Assembly: GCA_938035125.1 (NCBI GenBank)
Contig: CALHNS010000011.1
Span: 19,340 to 83,339 of the forward strand
Source of the DNA: an uncultured Granulosicoccaceae bacterium
Lineage (GTDB): Bacteria; Pseudomonadota; Gammaproteobacteria; Granulosicoccales; Granulosicoccaceae
Reading direction: 5' to 3'
DNA: 64,000 nt
The notes under the pieces are model-generated. The model saw nothing but the letters and a program-made list of their open reading frames with translations. It was not told the DNA's origin and ran no database searches. The translations under genes were made by a program, and so were the position numbers. Below, piece by piece: positions 21,082 to 28,381 of this stretch (its first letter is position 1; the number at the start of each line of letters is the position of its first letter).

Positions 21082-21681
21082 ATGAGCCGTACTGTCAATT
21101 ACTACCACTTTCTGATCTCACCTTATAGCTACCTCGGTATTAACGGGCTTAATGCCTTAGTATCGAAACACAACCTAACGGTGAATTACTTGCCGATGTC
21201 TGTGATGGATGTGTTCGGGGAAACAGGCGGCGTGCCCCCTGCCAAGCGCCACCCTTCTCGTCAGCGTCAGCGCATGGATGAGTTAAAGCGTTGGTCTGAG
21301 CATTTAGGTTTGAAAATGAATTTAACCCCTAAGCACTTCCCAACCGATCAAACATTGGGAGCCCAGATGGTATTGGCCGCTGGTGGGGCAACAGGCAACC
21401 CCGATGCTGGCAAGTTAGTTAATGGCTTACTTACCGCGGTATGGGCAGAGGAAAAAGATGTTGCCGACGAAGCCACATTAATTGCCGTTGCAGACAGTGT
21501 TGGACTGCCAGGTTCCGAGCTGTTAGCGCAAGCCAAAGATGAGCAATGGGCCAAAGCCTATGCCAAAACCACCGAAACGGCTATTGCTGCAGGTGTGTTT
21601 GGTTCACCAACGTATCAACTGGGTGATGAATTGTACTGGGGCCAGGATCGGCTCGAATTTTTAGATCGCGCGCTCAGCTAG
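21082..21681 (+). CDS. DsbA-fold 2-hydroxychromene-2-carboxylate isomerase family protein
   Basis: 199-aa thioredoxin-fold protein. The start YYHFLISPYSYLG has the S-P-Y-S-Y active-site region of kappa-class GST/HCCA isomerases, with serine in place of the DsbA cysteines. The C-terminal segment AAGVFGSPTYQLGDELYWGQDRLEFLDRAL is the classical family signature with the cis-proline. Proteins of this type use glutathione in isomerisation of aromatic breakdown products, but many members have unknown substrates. I chose the ATG at 21082 because upstream in-frame sequence does not match the family. Confidence 0.88.
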   Translation: MSRTVNYYHFLISPYSYLGINGLNALVSKHNLTVNYLPMSVMDVFGETGGVPPAKRHPSRQRQRMDELKRWSEHLGLKMNLTPKHFPTDQTLGAQMVLAAGGATGNPDAGKLVNGLLTAVWAEEKDVADEATLIAVADSVGLPGSELLAQAKDEQWAKAYAKTTETAIAAGVFGSPTYQLGDELYWGQDRLEFLDRALS

Positions 21682-21729
21682 GGCACGCGTTTTTACTTTA
21701 CATACTGATTATCAGGAGATTCGCTCAAG

Positions 21730-23379
21730 ATGGCTTATCGTTCTTTGGTTATAAAATTTCCAGCCATGTTACTTATGGTTGCAGGTTCTTTTAATTCGGC
21801 TGCTGCGTATGCCGATACCTGCGAACCCTATGACCCTACCGCTGAATACCAATTAGTATTCTCAGATGAATTCGATGGTGATGAGTTAGATCGCGTTCGT
21901 TGGAATACCGAGTTTCTATGGGGCCCAGGTGTCATTATCAATGGAGAAGATCAGTATTACGTGAACGCCGATCAATTCGGCTACAACCCCTTTGTGGTTA
22001 GCGATGGCATTTTATCCATCAAAGCCGATAAAGCACCCTTCGATCGAACGCGCCTGTATCTAACAAAATCTATTTATTCAGCCACTTCTGCTGAAGTTTT
22101 GTGGCGACAGCCAGAAGGCGCTGTTAGCTACGATGTAGTCAGAGACGGTGCTTTACTGGGCAGTGCGCAAGGCGGTGCATGGTTTGAACCTGAGTTACGT
22201 GACGGCATTGACTACGCCTACGAAATTACAGCTAGAGATGAAAACGGTAACGCGGTATCCACCGAGCAAATAACGGTTAATACTTCTGAGCGTGATCGCT
22301 TTACACCGCGCACGGCATTTTCATTAGAACTGGATACAAGAGTTTATTCAGATACTTCTGGTGAAATTGTATGGCGACCACCTAATCGTGCTGCCTATTA
22401 CATCGTTACTCACGACGGTGAGGCAGAGCGATTTAACGGTCGCACTTTTAGTAGTTTGTATTTGGGTGATATACCAGCCAACACCGATCTAACCTATCAA
22501 GTGGCAGCTTACGACTTGTGCGATGAATTAATCATCGAAGACACCATCGTGTTAAATACAGCTGTTGGCCAATCAGTGAATGAAGTATCAGAACGCTTAG
22601 TCATCGCTGCCACCACCTATTCTGAATCTACCGTAGAAATCAGTTGGAATGCGGTTCAAGGTGCTAGCGCTTACACCTTATATGACAACGGTGAGCTTAT
22701 TGATACGATTTCTGGGCGTTCGTTGTTCATTGATAACATGGTGCCAGGGATTGATAGAAGGTTTTTAGTAGTTGCCATAGACAATGATGGCGTTGAAGTT
22801 GATAGCACCTCGCGCACACTCAATACCGCTGATGCAAGTTTTGCATTAAATCGCCAGCCTTTCGTGTCTGGTGTACTCACCAGCTACGATTCGTTTCGTT
22901 TCAAATACGGCAAAGTGGAGATGCGAGCTAAAATGCCTGCGGGCAAAGGTTTATGGAGCGCGTTTTGGTTACTTAACGCTTATTACCATGATGCGGAACC
23001 TGAAGACCCTGAAATCGACATTATTGAGGCCATAGGTGATCGAACCACCACAGCAAATCATGCCTATCACACACAAAATGATTCTGACGGTAACGGGGTA
23101 ACCGATTCCATCATCAGTGATGAGTTCAGAGCCACCATTCCAGACTTCTCCGCCGATTTTCATCGCTATTCAGTGGAATGGACACCCGAGTCCATCACCT
23201 ATATGGTGGATGACCGAATCACCGGAGAGGTGCGCGGGGAGCGGGTTTCACAAGAACAGATGTACATCATAATGAACTTAGCGGTGGGTGGGTTCTTCCC
23301 AGGTCCTGCGGATGAAACCACGCCTTTTCCGGCCTCTTTTGACATTGATTACGTTAGGGTTTTTCAAAAAAGGCGCTGA
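21730..23379 (+). CDS. secreted GH16 glycoside hydrolase with inserted Fn3-like repeats
   Basis: Predicted exported endo-beta-glucanase-like enzyme (laminarinase-type GH16), 549 aa. A signal peptide ends near AAAYA (about residue 28). Residues 38–102 form the N-terminal strands of the GH16 jelly roll (LVFSDEFDG, RWNTEF, DGILSIKAD). About 270 residues then intervene, holding three related Fn3-like units (about 113–187, 203–278 and 294–368), each with a Y-S-x-(T/S)-x-x-E-(V/I)-x-W start and ending V-x-NT(S/A) or LNTA. The catalytic domain resumes with SGVLTSYDSFRFKYGKVEMRAKMP and the active-site motif EIDIIE (nucleophile Glu428, Asp430, acid/base Glu433). An AGGAG Shine-Dalgarno is present. Beta-1,3-glucan is the most likely substrate. 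Confidence 0.88.
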   Translation: MAYRSLVIKFPAMLLMVAGSFNSAAAYADTCEPYDPTAEYQLVFSDEFDGDELDRVRWNTEFLWGPGVIINGEDQYYVNADQFGYNPFVVSDGILSIKADKAPFDRTRLYLTKSIYSATSAEVLWRQPEGAVSYDVVRDGALLGSAQGGAWFEPELRDGIDYAYEITARDENGNAVSTEQITVNTSERDRFTPRTAFSLELDTRVYSDTSGEIVWRPPNRAAYYIVTHDGEAERFNGRTFSSLYLGDIPANTDLTYQVAAYDLCDELIIEDTIVLNTAVGQSVNEVSERLVIAATTYSESTVEISWNAVQGASAYTLYDNGELIDTISGRSLFIDNMVPGIDRRFLVVAIDNDGVEVDSTSRTLNTADASFALNRQPFVSGVLTSYDSFRFKYGKVEMRAKMPAGKGLWSAFWLLNAYYHDAEPEDPEIDIIEAIGDRTTTANHAYHTQNDSDGNGVTDSIISDEFRATIPDFSADFHRYSVEWTPESITYMVDDRITGEVRGERVSQEQMYIIMNLAVGGFFPGPADETTPFPASFDIDYVRVFQKRR

Positions 23380-23556
23380 GTATTCGAGCTTGCTCACAAA
23401 AATGCGTCAAGTTTATAGGTCGTGGGAACGATAACCAGAGTGTGGGGCGGGGAAGGTTTTCTCGCTCCCAGTTATTTGATTGTCAAATAGCGTATTTAAA
23501 CCACCTCTGCCGAATCGAACTTTGAACTCGAGTCGGAATGATTAAGGAACCTACTC

Positions 23557-24654
23557 ATGACCCCTCGTCTTTATAGTGTAGCGGCATCGGTCGCTCTAGC
23601 ACTGACGATGACAGCTTGTAGCAGCGGTAAGCCTGTTGCATCTGACTCGTCTACTTTTGATCAAGAATATGCAAATAAAACTGCAGCTCTTCAAGCTCGT
23701 GAAGCTGAGTTATCTCAGCGTGAAGCGGCATTGAAAAATGCTCCACAATTTGCAGCCGCTACTGGCGCAAACTCTGGTAACAGCTTATTACCACCTAAAG
23801 CTGAGCCTGGCCAGTGCTTCACTCGCGTTTGGCAAGAGCCAACTTACTCTACTTCTGAAGAGCGTAAGTTAGTTAGCGAAGCTGGTGAGCGTATTGAAGT
23901 TATCCCTGCTACATACAAGAACGGTACTAAGCGTATCGTTGTTGAAGAAGCTTCAACTAAGCTGGTTACTGTACCTGCAACTTACAAGACAGTTACTGAG
24001 CGAGTTTTAGTTCGTCCAGCAGCTTCTCGTTTAGAGTCTATCCCTGCAGTATACGAAACAGTTACTGAGCGTGTAGTTGACAAAGCAGCTCACACTATCT
24101 GGAAGCAAGGTACTGGTCCTATCCAGCGTCTTGACGCTTCAACTGGTGAAATCATGTGTTTGGTAGAAGTACCTGCCACCTACAAGACTATCACTAAGCA
24201 AATCATCAAGACTCCTGCATCAACTCGTACAGTAGATCTACCTGCTGAATACAAGACGGTTACACGTCGCGTAGTTGATCAGCAAGCTTACACAAAAGAA
24301 GTTCAGATTCCAGCTAAGTACAGCACAGTGAAGGTTACTGAGCTTGTAACTCCAGCTTCTGAGCGTCGCATTGCTATCCCTGCTAAGTACCAGACAGTTA
24401 CTTCACGTAAGTTAGTAACTGACGGTTCAATGGCTTGGAAAGAAATCTTGTGTGACACTAACACTACTCCAGGTAAGGTTCGTGAAATTCAAGGTGCATT
24501 GAAATCTGCTGGTTACAACCCAGGCAGTGTTGACGGTCAGCTTGGCCCATCCACTGTAAGTGCAGTTTCTGCATTCCAAAAGTCTAAAGGCTTATCAGGT
24601 AACGGTGTCCTGACTGCTAAGACTGTAAAAGCTTTAGGTGTATCACTACGCTAA
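23557..24654 (+). CDS. repeat-rich peptidoglycan-binding lipoprotein
   Basis: Envelope lipoprotein of 365 aa. The lipobox TMTAC gives Cys21. A short Gln/Glu/Ala coiled coil (about residues 38–60) follows. Residues 115–285 hold seven copies of a roughly 22-residue unit with consensus (I/V)PA-x-Y-x-TVT-x-(R/K)-x-(L/V)-x-x-x-AS, interrupted once near 178–203 by a segment with Cys201. The C-terminal domain (about 306–362) is a peptidoglycan-binding domain (REIQGALKSAGYNPGSVDGQLGPSTVSAVSAFQ). Codons are dominated by T-ending forms as in the ATP synthase genes, so high expression is likely. The protein probably spans between outer membrane and cell wall as a structural tether. Confidence 0.82.
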   Translation: MTPRLYSVAASVALALTMTACSSGKPVASDSSTFDQEYANKTAALQAREAELSQREAALKNAPQFAAATGANSGNSLLPPKAEPGQCFTRVWQEPTYSTSEERKLVSEAGERIEVIPATYKNGTKRIVVEEASTKLVTVPATYKTVTERVLVRPAASRLESIPAVYETVTERVVDKAAHTIWKQGTGPIQRLDASTGEIMCLVEVPATYKTITKQIIKTPASTRTVDLPAEYKTVTRRVVDQQAYTKEVQIPAKYSTVKVTELVTPASERRIAIPAKYQTVTSRKLVTDGSMAWKEILCDTNTTPGKVREIQGALKSAGYNPGSVDGQLGPSTVSAVSAFQKSKGLSGNGVLTAKTVKALGVSLR

Positions 24655-24662
24655 GTAAAGCT

Positions 24663-24687
24663 AAATCGTTTAATAATTAAACGATTT
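24663..24687 (+). promoter_or_regulatory. 12-bp inverted repeat after the peptidoglycan-binding lipoprotein gene
   Basis: AAATCGTTTAAT and ATTAAACGATTT are separated by one base, immediately upstream of a second hairpin that is the likely terminator. The AT-rich stem could protect the 3' end of an abundant mRNA. Confidence 0.5.
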
Positions 24688-24689
24688 CA

Positions 24690-24728
24690 AACAGCGTCGT
24701 TCGGCTAGTCCGTTCGGCGCTGTTTTTG
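24690..24728 (+). terminator. rho-independent terminator
   Basis: AACAGCG and CGCTGTT close a hairpin of about 35 nt with a partly paired TCGTTCGG...CCGTTCGG interior, followed by a T-run. It ends the lipoprotein gene. Confidence 0.8.
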
Positions 24729-24854
24729 TTTCAGGGGTACAATCACTCGCGTGATTGTTAACAATGTGAATCATCTTAGGGCTTGTATAGTGCCTAATCG
24801 ATCGCCATTGTTATTTAAACGTGGTGTTTTAATTTCAACCTTTGGGAGAAAGAT

Positions 24855-25265
24855 ATGGATTTAATGAAAATGGGCCAGCAACTGCTAGGCGACAAATTAG
24901 GTGACAACGCAGGCGGCATGATGGAAGCCCTTTCGGGGTTAACCAGCGGCGAAGGCCTTGACCTTGCTGGCATCAAAGATAAATTAACCGCTGGTGGCAT
25001 GGGCGAACAAGTGAATTCATGGTTAGGCGATGGTGAGAACCAAGCTGTATCACCGGATCAAGTAAAGAACGCCTTGGGTGCCGACGGTGTTGCGCAAGTG
25101 GCTGAAAAGCTAGGCGTTGATTCTGATACTGCTGCCTCTCAACTCGGTGACATCTTGCCAGGCTTGATGGACAAAGCCAGTTCAGGTGGTGACTTAATGA
25201 GTCAATTTACAGGCGGCGGCGCTGGTGGTTTATTGAATATGGCGAAAGGCTTATTCAAAAAGTAA
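24855..25265 (+). CDS. YidB-like (DUF937) protein
   Basis: 136-aa Gly/Asp/Leu-rich soluble protein of the YidB/DUF937 type: helical segments DLMKMGQQLLGDKLGD, the core MGEQVNSWLGDGENQAVSPDQVKNALGADGVAQVAEKLGVDSDTAASQLGDILPGLMDKAS and a glycine-rich C-terminus. The SWLGxGxNxxVSPxQxxxALG pattern is the family hallmark. Function is unknown. GGGAGAAAG provides a Shine-Dalgarno before the ATG and a terminator follows, so this is a single-gene unit. Confidence 0.85.
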   Translation: MDLMKMGQQLLGDKLGDNAGGMMEALSGLTSGEGLDLAGIKDKLTAGGMGEQVNSWLGDGENQAVSPDQVKNALGADGVAQVAEKLGVDSDTAASQLGDILPGLMDKASSGGDLMSQFTGGGAGGLLNMAKGLFKK

Positions 25266-25289
25266 GTTCTGCACGCAAATGAGATGTTC

Positions 25290-25329
25290 TAAAACCCTGG
25301 GGTGTTATTACGCTCTGGGGTTTTTTTTT
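25290..25329 (+). terminator. probable terminator after the yidB-like gene
   Basis: TAAAACCC pairs with GGGGTTTT across about 20 nt, followed by a run of nine T residues. It is a weak stem with a strong T-run. Confidence 0.7.
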
Positions 25330-25350
25330 GCCTGTAATTTTTTTAAGTAC

Positions 25351-26262
25351 TTAATTCGGTGTTTGATGATGACGAGCAGCTCGTAAGTCAAACACGATAT
25401 CCAGAACCGCTGCCAATACGATAATAACCCCGCCCGTCCACGCGATTCCATTGAGTACATTGCCCAATATTAAGCTGGCAGAAATTGTGGCGGCAAGAAT
25501 CTCGGACATGGTGAGTAGGGCGGCGGTGGGTGCTGATAATCTTTGTGCACCCCACACCATCAAATACATGATGGGGTATTGAATACCTACGCCAATCAAT
25601 ACCGCTAACGGCAAGCCTTGTTTCAAAATATCCACTGTTGTGCGATTAAATTCTGCATCGCGAGTTATCCAAAGTGTGATGGCTGCAAACACAAACGCAA
25701 AACAAAAAGAAAGAAAGCTGGTTGCTTTCGTTGACGTATCTTCTCGGTTCTCCAATAGTGTAAGCCCTAAGCCCCAGGTGCCGCCTGCAATTAGCCCGCA
25801 CCAATCTCCTAAGTTTTCAGGTTTAGGTAGCCAAGAATTTCCACCTGATAGCAACATCCATAACCCTACTATCGCAATTGCGATGACCAAGTAGTGCCTG
25901 CCGATGGGTTTGATACGAAACAGCAGAGCGTTCCACAGGATGGTCCAAATCGGTAAGGTGTAAAACAAAAAGATAACGCGAACAACATCAGATAACAAAA
26001 TGCCGGTGAAGTACAACATGATGCTTATGCCAAAACTAATAGCAACAAGCCAATTATTTAATTTTTTAATTTCACCTAATGAACCGGTTATCGCAAGAAA
26101 GATAAAGGCGACCACCGCAGCGGCAGGCTGAATTAGCACCAGAGTCCATAGGCCGGACACACCCAGCTGATCAATGTGTTGAATGGGTAACCAGATTAAA
26201 CCCCATATCACAGCGCCTACGACCGTTGCGATGGCCCCGGTTAGGGTGCTGCTCATCACCAT
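25351..26262 (-). CDS. EamA/DMT-family transporter, coupled to the IYD-like gene
   Basis: 303-aa membrane protein with about ten transmembrane segments in two EamA repeats. The start overlaps the stop of the upstream flavoenzyme gene: ATG at 26262 overlaps by seven bases, while an in-frame ATG at 26256 forms a TGATG coupling. Either way, translation is probably linked. A role in moving a substrate or product of the deiodinase-like enzyme is possible but rests only on position. Confidence 0.85.
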   Translation of the reverse strand: MVMSSTLTGAIATVVGAVIWGLIWLPIQHIDQLGVSGLWTLVLIQPAAAVVAFIFLAITGSLGEIKKLNNWLVAISFGISIMLYFTGILLSDVVRVIFLFYTLPIWTILWNALLFRIKPIGRHYLVIAIAIVGLWMLLSGGNSWLPKPENLGDWCGLIAGGTWGLGLTLLENREDTSTKATSFLSFCFAFVFAAITLWITRDAEFNRTTVDILKQGLPLAVLIGVGIQYPIMYLMVWGAQRLSAPTAALLTMSEILAATISASLILGNVLNGIAWTGGVIIVLAAVLDIVFDLRAARHHQTPN

Positions 26263-26936
26263 CGGGTCATGATGTCATTTAACGGAAATTTTTCGATGTC
26301 TGGAACGCTGGCATCTTTGGCCGGGTAGCCTGTGACGATTAATAGATAGGGTTTATCGTGTTTTGGGCGTTCTAGGATTTCTCTTAAGAACCCCATCGGG
26401 CTTGGCGTATGTGTGAGTGTGGCAAGGCCAGCATTGTGTAATGCCGCAATTAAAAAGCCTGTGGCTATGCCTACAGATTCTGGCGTGTAATAGTGTTTTC
26501 GTTTCTCACCTTCTGGCGTTAGCGTAAATTTACGAGCAAAAACAGCAATAAGCCAAGGTGCGGTTTCTAAAAACGGTTTTTCAGCATCTGTGGCAAATGG
26601 GGTTAACGCATCTAGCCATTCATCTGATGCCCGATGATCGTAAAATTCTCGTTCTTCTTGCTCTGCAGCTAGCCGTATTTTGCGTTTCATATCGGCGTTT
26701 TCAATGGCGGAGAAATGCCAAGGTTGCATGTTAGCGCCACTGGGTGCAGATGCTGCGGTTGCTATAGCGTTTTCAATAACACTGGCAGGCACTGCATCAG
26801 CTGAAAAATCTCTAACGGTACGACGTTTTAGCATCATTGATCGAAATTGATCTGAACGTTGTTCAAGTTCTTCAACGCTTCTGCGATCAAATTCTAATGA
26901 ACGCATTGGTGCATTGTTGTCAGATGCATCGCCCAT
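26256..26936 (-). CDS. nitroreductase-fold enzyme of the iodotyrosine deiodinase (IYD) type
   Basis: FMN-dependent protein of 226 aa. It shows RRTVRDFS (phosphate contact), TAASAPSGANMQPWHF (FMN-binding) and YPAKDASVPDIEKFPLNDIM at the C-terminus. Against my recollection of human iodotyrosine deiodinase, the substrate-gripping Glu, Tyr and Lys are all present with the same spacing: Glu95, Tyr99 and Lys120 here versus Glu153, Tyr157 and Lys178, in EEREFY and EKPFLETAP. General nitroreductases lack this active-site lid. Reductive dehalogenation of halotyrosines is therefore a reasonable prediction. The ATG at 26936 starts four bases after the ispH stop; a longer in-frame start would overlap ispH. 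Confidence 0.82.
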   Translation of the reverse strand: MGDASDNNAPMRSLEFDRRSVEELEQRSDQFRSMMLKRRTVRDFSADAVPASVIENAIATAASAPSGANMQPWHFSAIENADMKRKIRLAAEQEEREFYDHRASDEWLDALTPFATDAEKPFLETAPWLIAVFARKFTLTPEGEKRKHYYTPESVGIATGFLIAALHNAGLATLTHTPSPMGFLREILERPKHDKPYLLIVTGYPAKDASVPDIEKFPLNDIMTRW

Positions 26937-26940
26937 GAGG

Positions 26941-27891
26941 TTAGCTCGGTATGTCCATTCGCCGAAGTTCTTTTGGAATTGAGAATGAAATGGTTTCTTC
27001 AATACCGTCGTATTCAACCACGGTTTCGCCGCCAGCTTCTTTTAAGCGATCAATAACCTCTTGCACTAGCACTTCAGGTGCAGAAGCACCGGCGGTGACA
27101 CCCACCACTTTTTTATCGGTTAACCAACTGTTGGGAATATCGGAGGCGCGAGTGATGAGATGCGACTCTACTCCGGCACGTTCCCCAAGTTCACGTAATC
27201 GATTAGAGTTAGAACTGTTCGCAGCTCCGACCACAAGTAACAGATCCACTTTACCGCACAGGGCTTTAACCGCATCTTGCCGGTTCTGCGTGGCGTAGCA
27301 AATGTCATCTCGTTTTGGCGCTGCTATGGACGGGAATCGTTGTCTTAAGGTATTTATGATTTCTTCGGTATCGTCCACACTCAATGTGGTTTGAGATACA
27401 AAGGCTAAGGTGTCTGGGTCATTCACTTCAATGTCAGCAACATCTTCAGGGGTTTCCACTAAGATGATTCGCCCGCCTTGTGAAGTGTCGTATCGCCCCA
27501 TGGTGCCTTCCACTTCAGGGTGGCCTGCATGGCCTATCAAAATCACTTCTTTGCCTTGCTTGGCGTATTTCACAACTTCTAAATGGACTTTGGTTACCAG
27601 TGGGCATGTGGCATCAAATACTTGTAAGCCTCTATTGCTCGCTTCATCTTCCACCGCTTTTGACACACCATGTGCACTGAATATGACGGTGTTATCGTCG
27701 GGCACTTCGTTTAATTCTTCAACGAACACAGCCCCTTTGCTGCGCAGTTCATCAACCACGTATTTGTTATGCACTACTTCGTGCCGTACATAAATGGGCG
27801 CGCCGTGTAATTCTAGTGCGCGTTCAACAATGTCGATGGCTCTATCTACACCTGCACAAAAGCCTCGAGGGTTCGCCAGTAAAATGTCCAT
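26941..27891 (-). CDS. ispH: 4-hydroxy-3-methylbut-2-enyl diphosphate reductase
   Basis: Iron–sulfur enzyme for the last step of the MEP isoprenoid pathway, giving IPP and DMAPP. The three cluster cysteines are visible in [19 protein letters not shown] and [11 protein letters not shown]. The active-site motif [10 protein letters not shown] and SAHGVSK are also present. At 316 aa the length matches E. coli. The start overlaps the lspA stop by one base. Confidence 0.98.
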   Translation of the reverse strand: MDILLANPRGFCAGVDRAIDIVERALELHGAPIYVRHEVVHNKYVVDELRSKGAVFVEELNEVPDDNTVIFSAHGVSKAVEDEASNRGLQVFDATCPLVTKVHLEVVKYAKQGKEVILIGHAGHPEVEGTMGRYDTSQGGRIILVETPEDVADIEVNDPDTLAFVSQTTLSVDDTEEIINTLRQRFPSIAAPKRDDICYATQNRQDAVKALCGKVDLLLVVGAANSSNSNRLRELGERAGVESHLITRASDIPNSWLTDKKVVGVTAGASAPEVLVQEVIDRLKEAGGETVVEYDGIEETISFSIPKELRRMDIPS

Positions 27892-28379
27892 TAGTTTTTA
27901 GCTTCGGTGTTTTCGTCTTTTTCAAAAAACGTCAATATTAAAAGTAACACGGTGCCAACCGTAATGGCAGCGTCAGCCACATTAAATGAAGGGAAATACC
28001 AGTTTTTGTAAAACACTTGGATAAAATCGACCACATGACCGTAGATCACGCGATCAATTAAGTTATTGCCTATAGCGCCGCCAAGAATTAATGCGATAGA
28101 TACACTCAGCCATTTTTCTTCGCGTGTCATACGAAATAGCCATACAATTAAACACACGCTAACGATCACACTGATACCGATAAAAAACCAACGTTGCCAG
28201 CCACCTGCATCATCCAAAAAACTAAACGCGGCACCTTCGTTGTACGCAAGCGTAATATTAAATGAAGGTACAACCGGTATTTGTTCGTGCAGCGTTAATT
28301 TGCTATCTACCCAAACTTTGGTTATTTGATCGAGAATGGCAACAATTACTGCAATGCCGTAGCGGTATATCAATTTCAT
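27891..28379 (-). CDS. lspA: lipoprotein signal peptidase (signal peptidase II)
   Basis: Inner-membrane aspartyl protease that removes signal peptides from diacylated prolipoproteins. It has four transmembrane segments in 162 aa, and the catalytic aspartates lie in [15 protein letters not shown] and [11 protein letters not shown]. The start is two bases after the ileS stop. Several lipoprotein genes in this window encode its substrates. Confidence 0.97.
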   Translation of the reverse strand: MKLIYRYGIAVIVAILDQITKVWVDSKLTLHEQIPVVPSFNITLAYNEGAAFSFLDDAGGWQRWFFIGISVIVSVCLIVWLFRMTREEKWLSVSIALILGGAIGNNLIDRVIYGHVVDFIQVFYKNWYFPSFNVADAAITVGTVLLLILTFFEKDENTEAKN

Positions 28380-28381
28380 AG

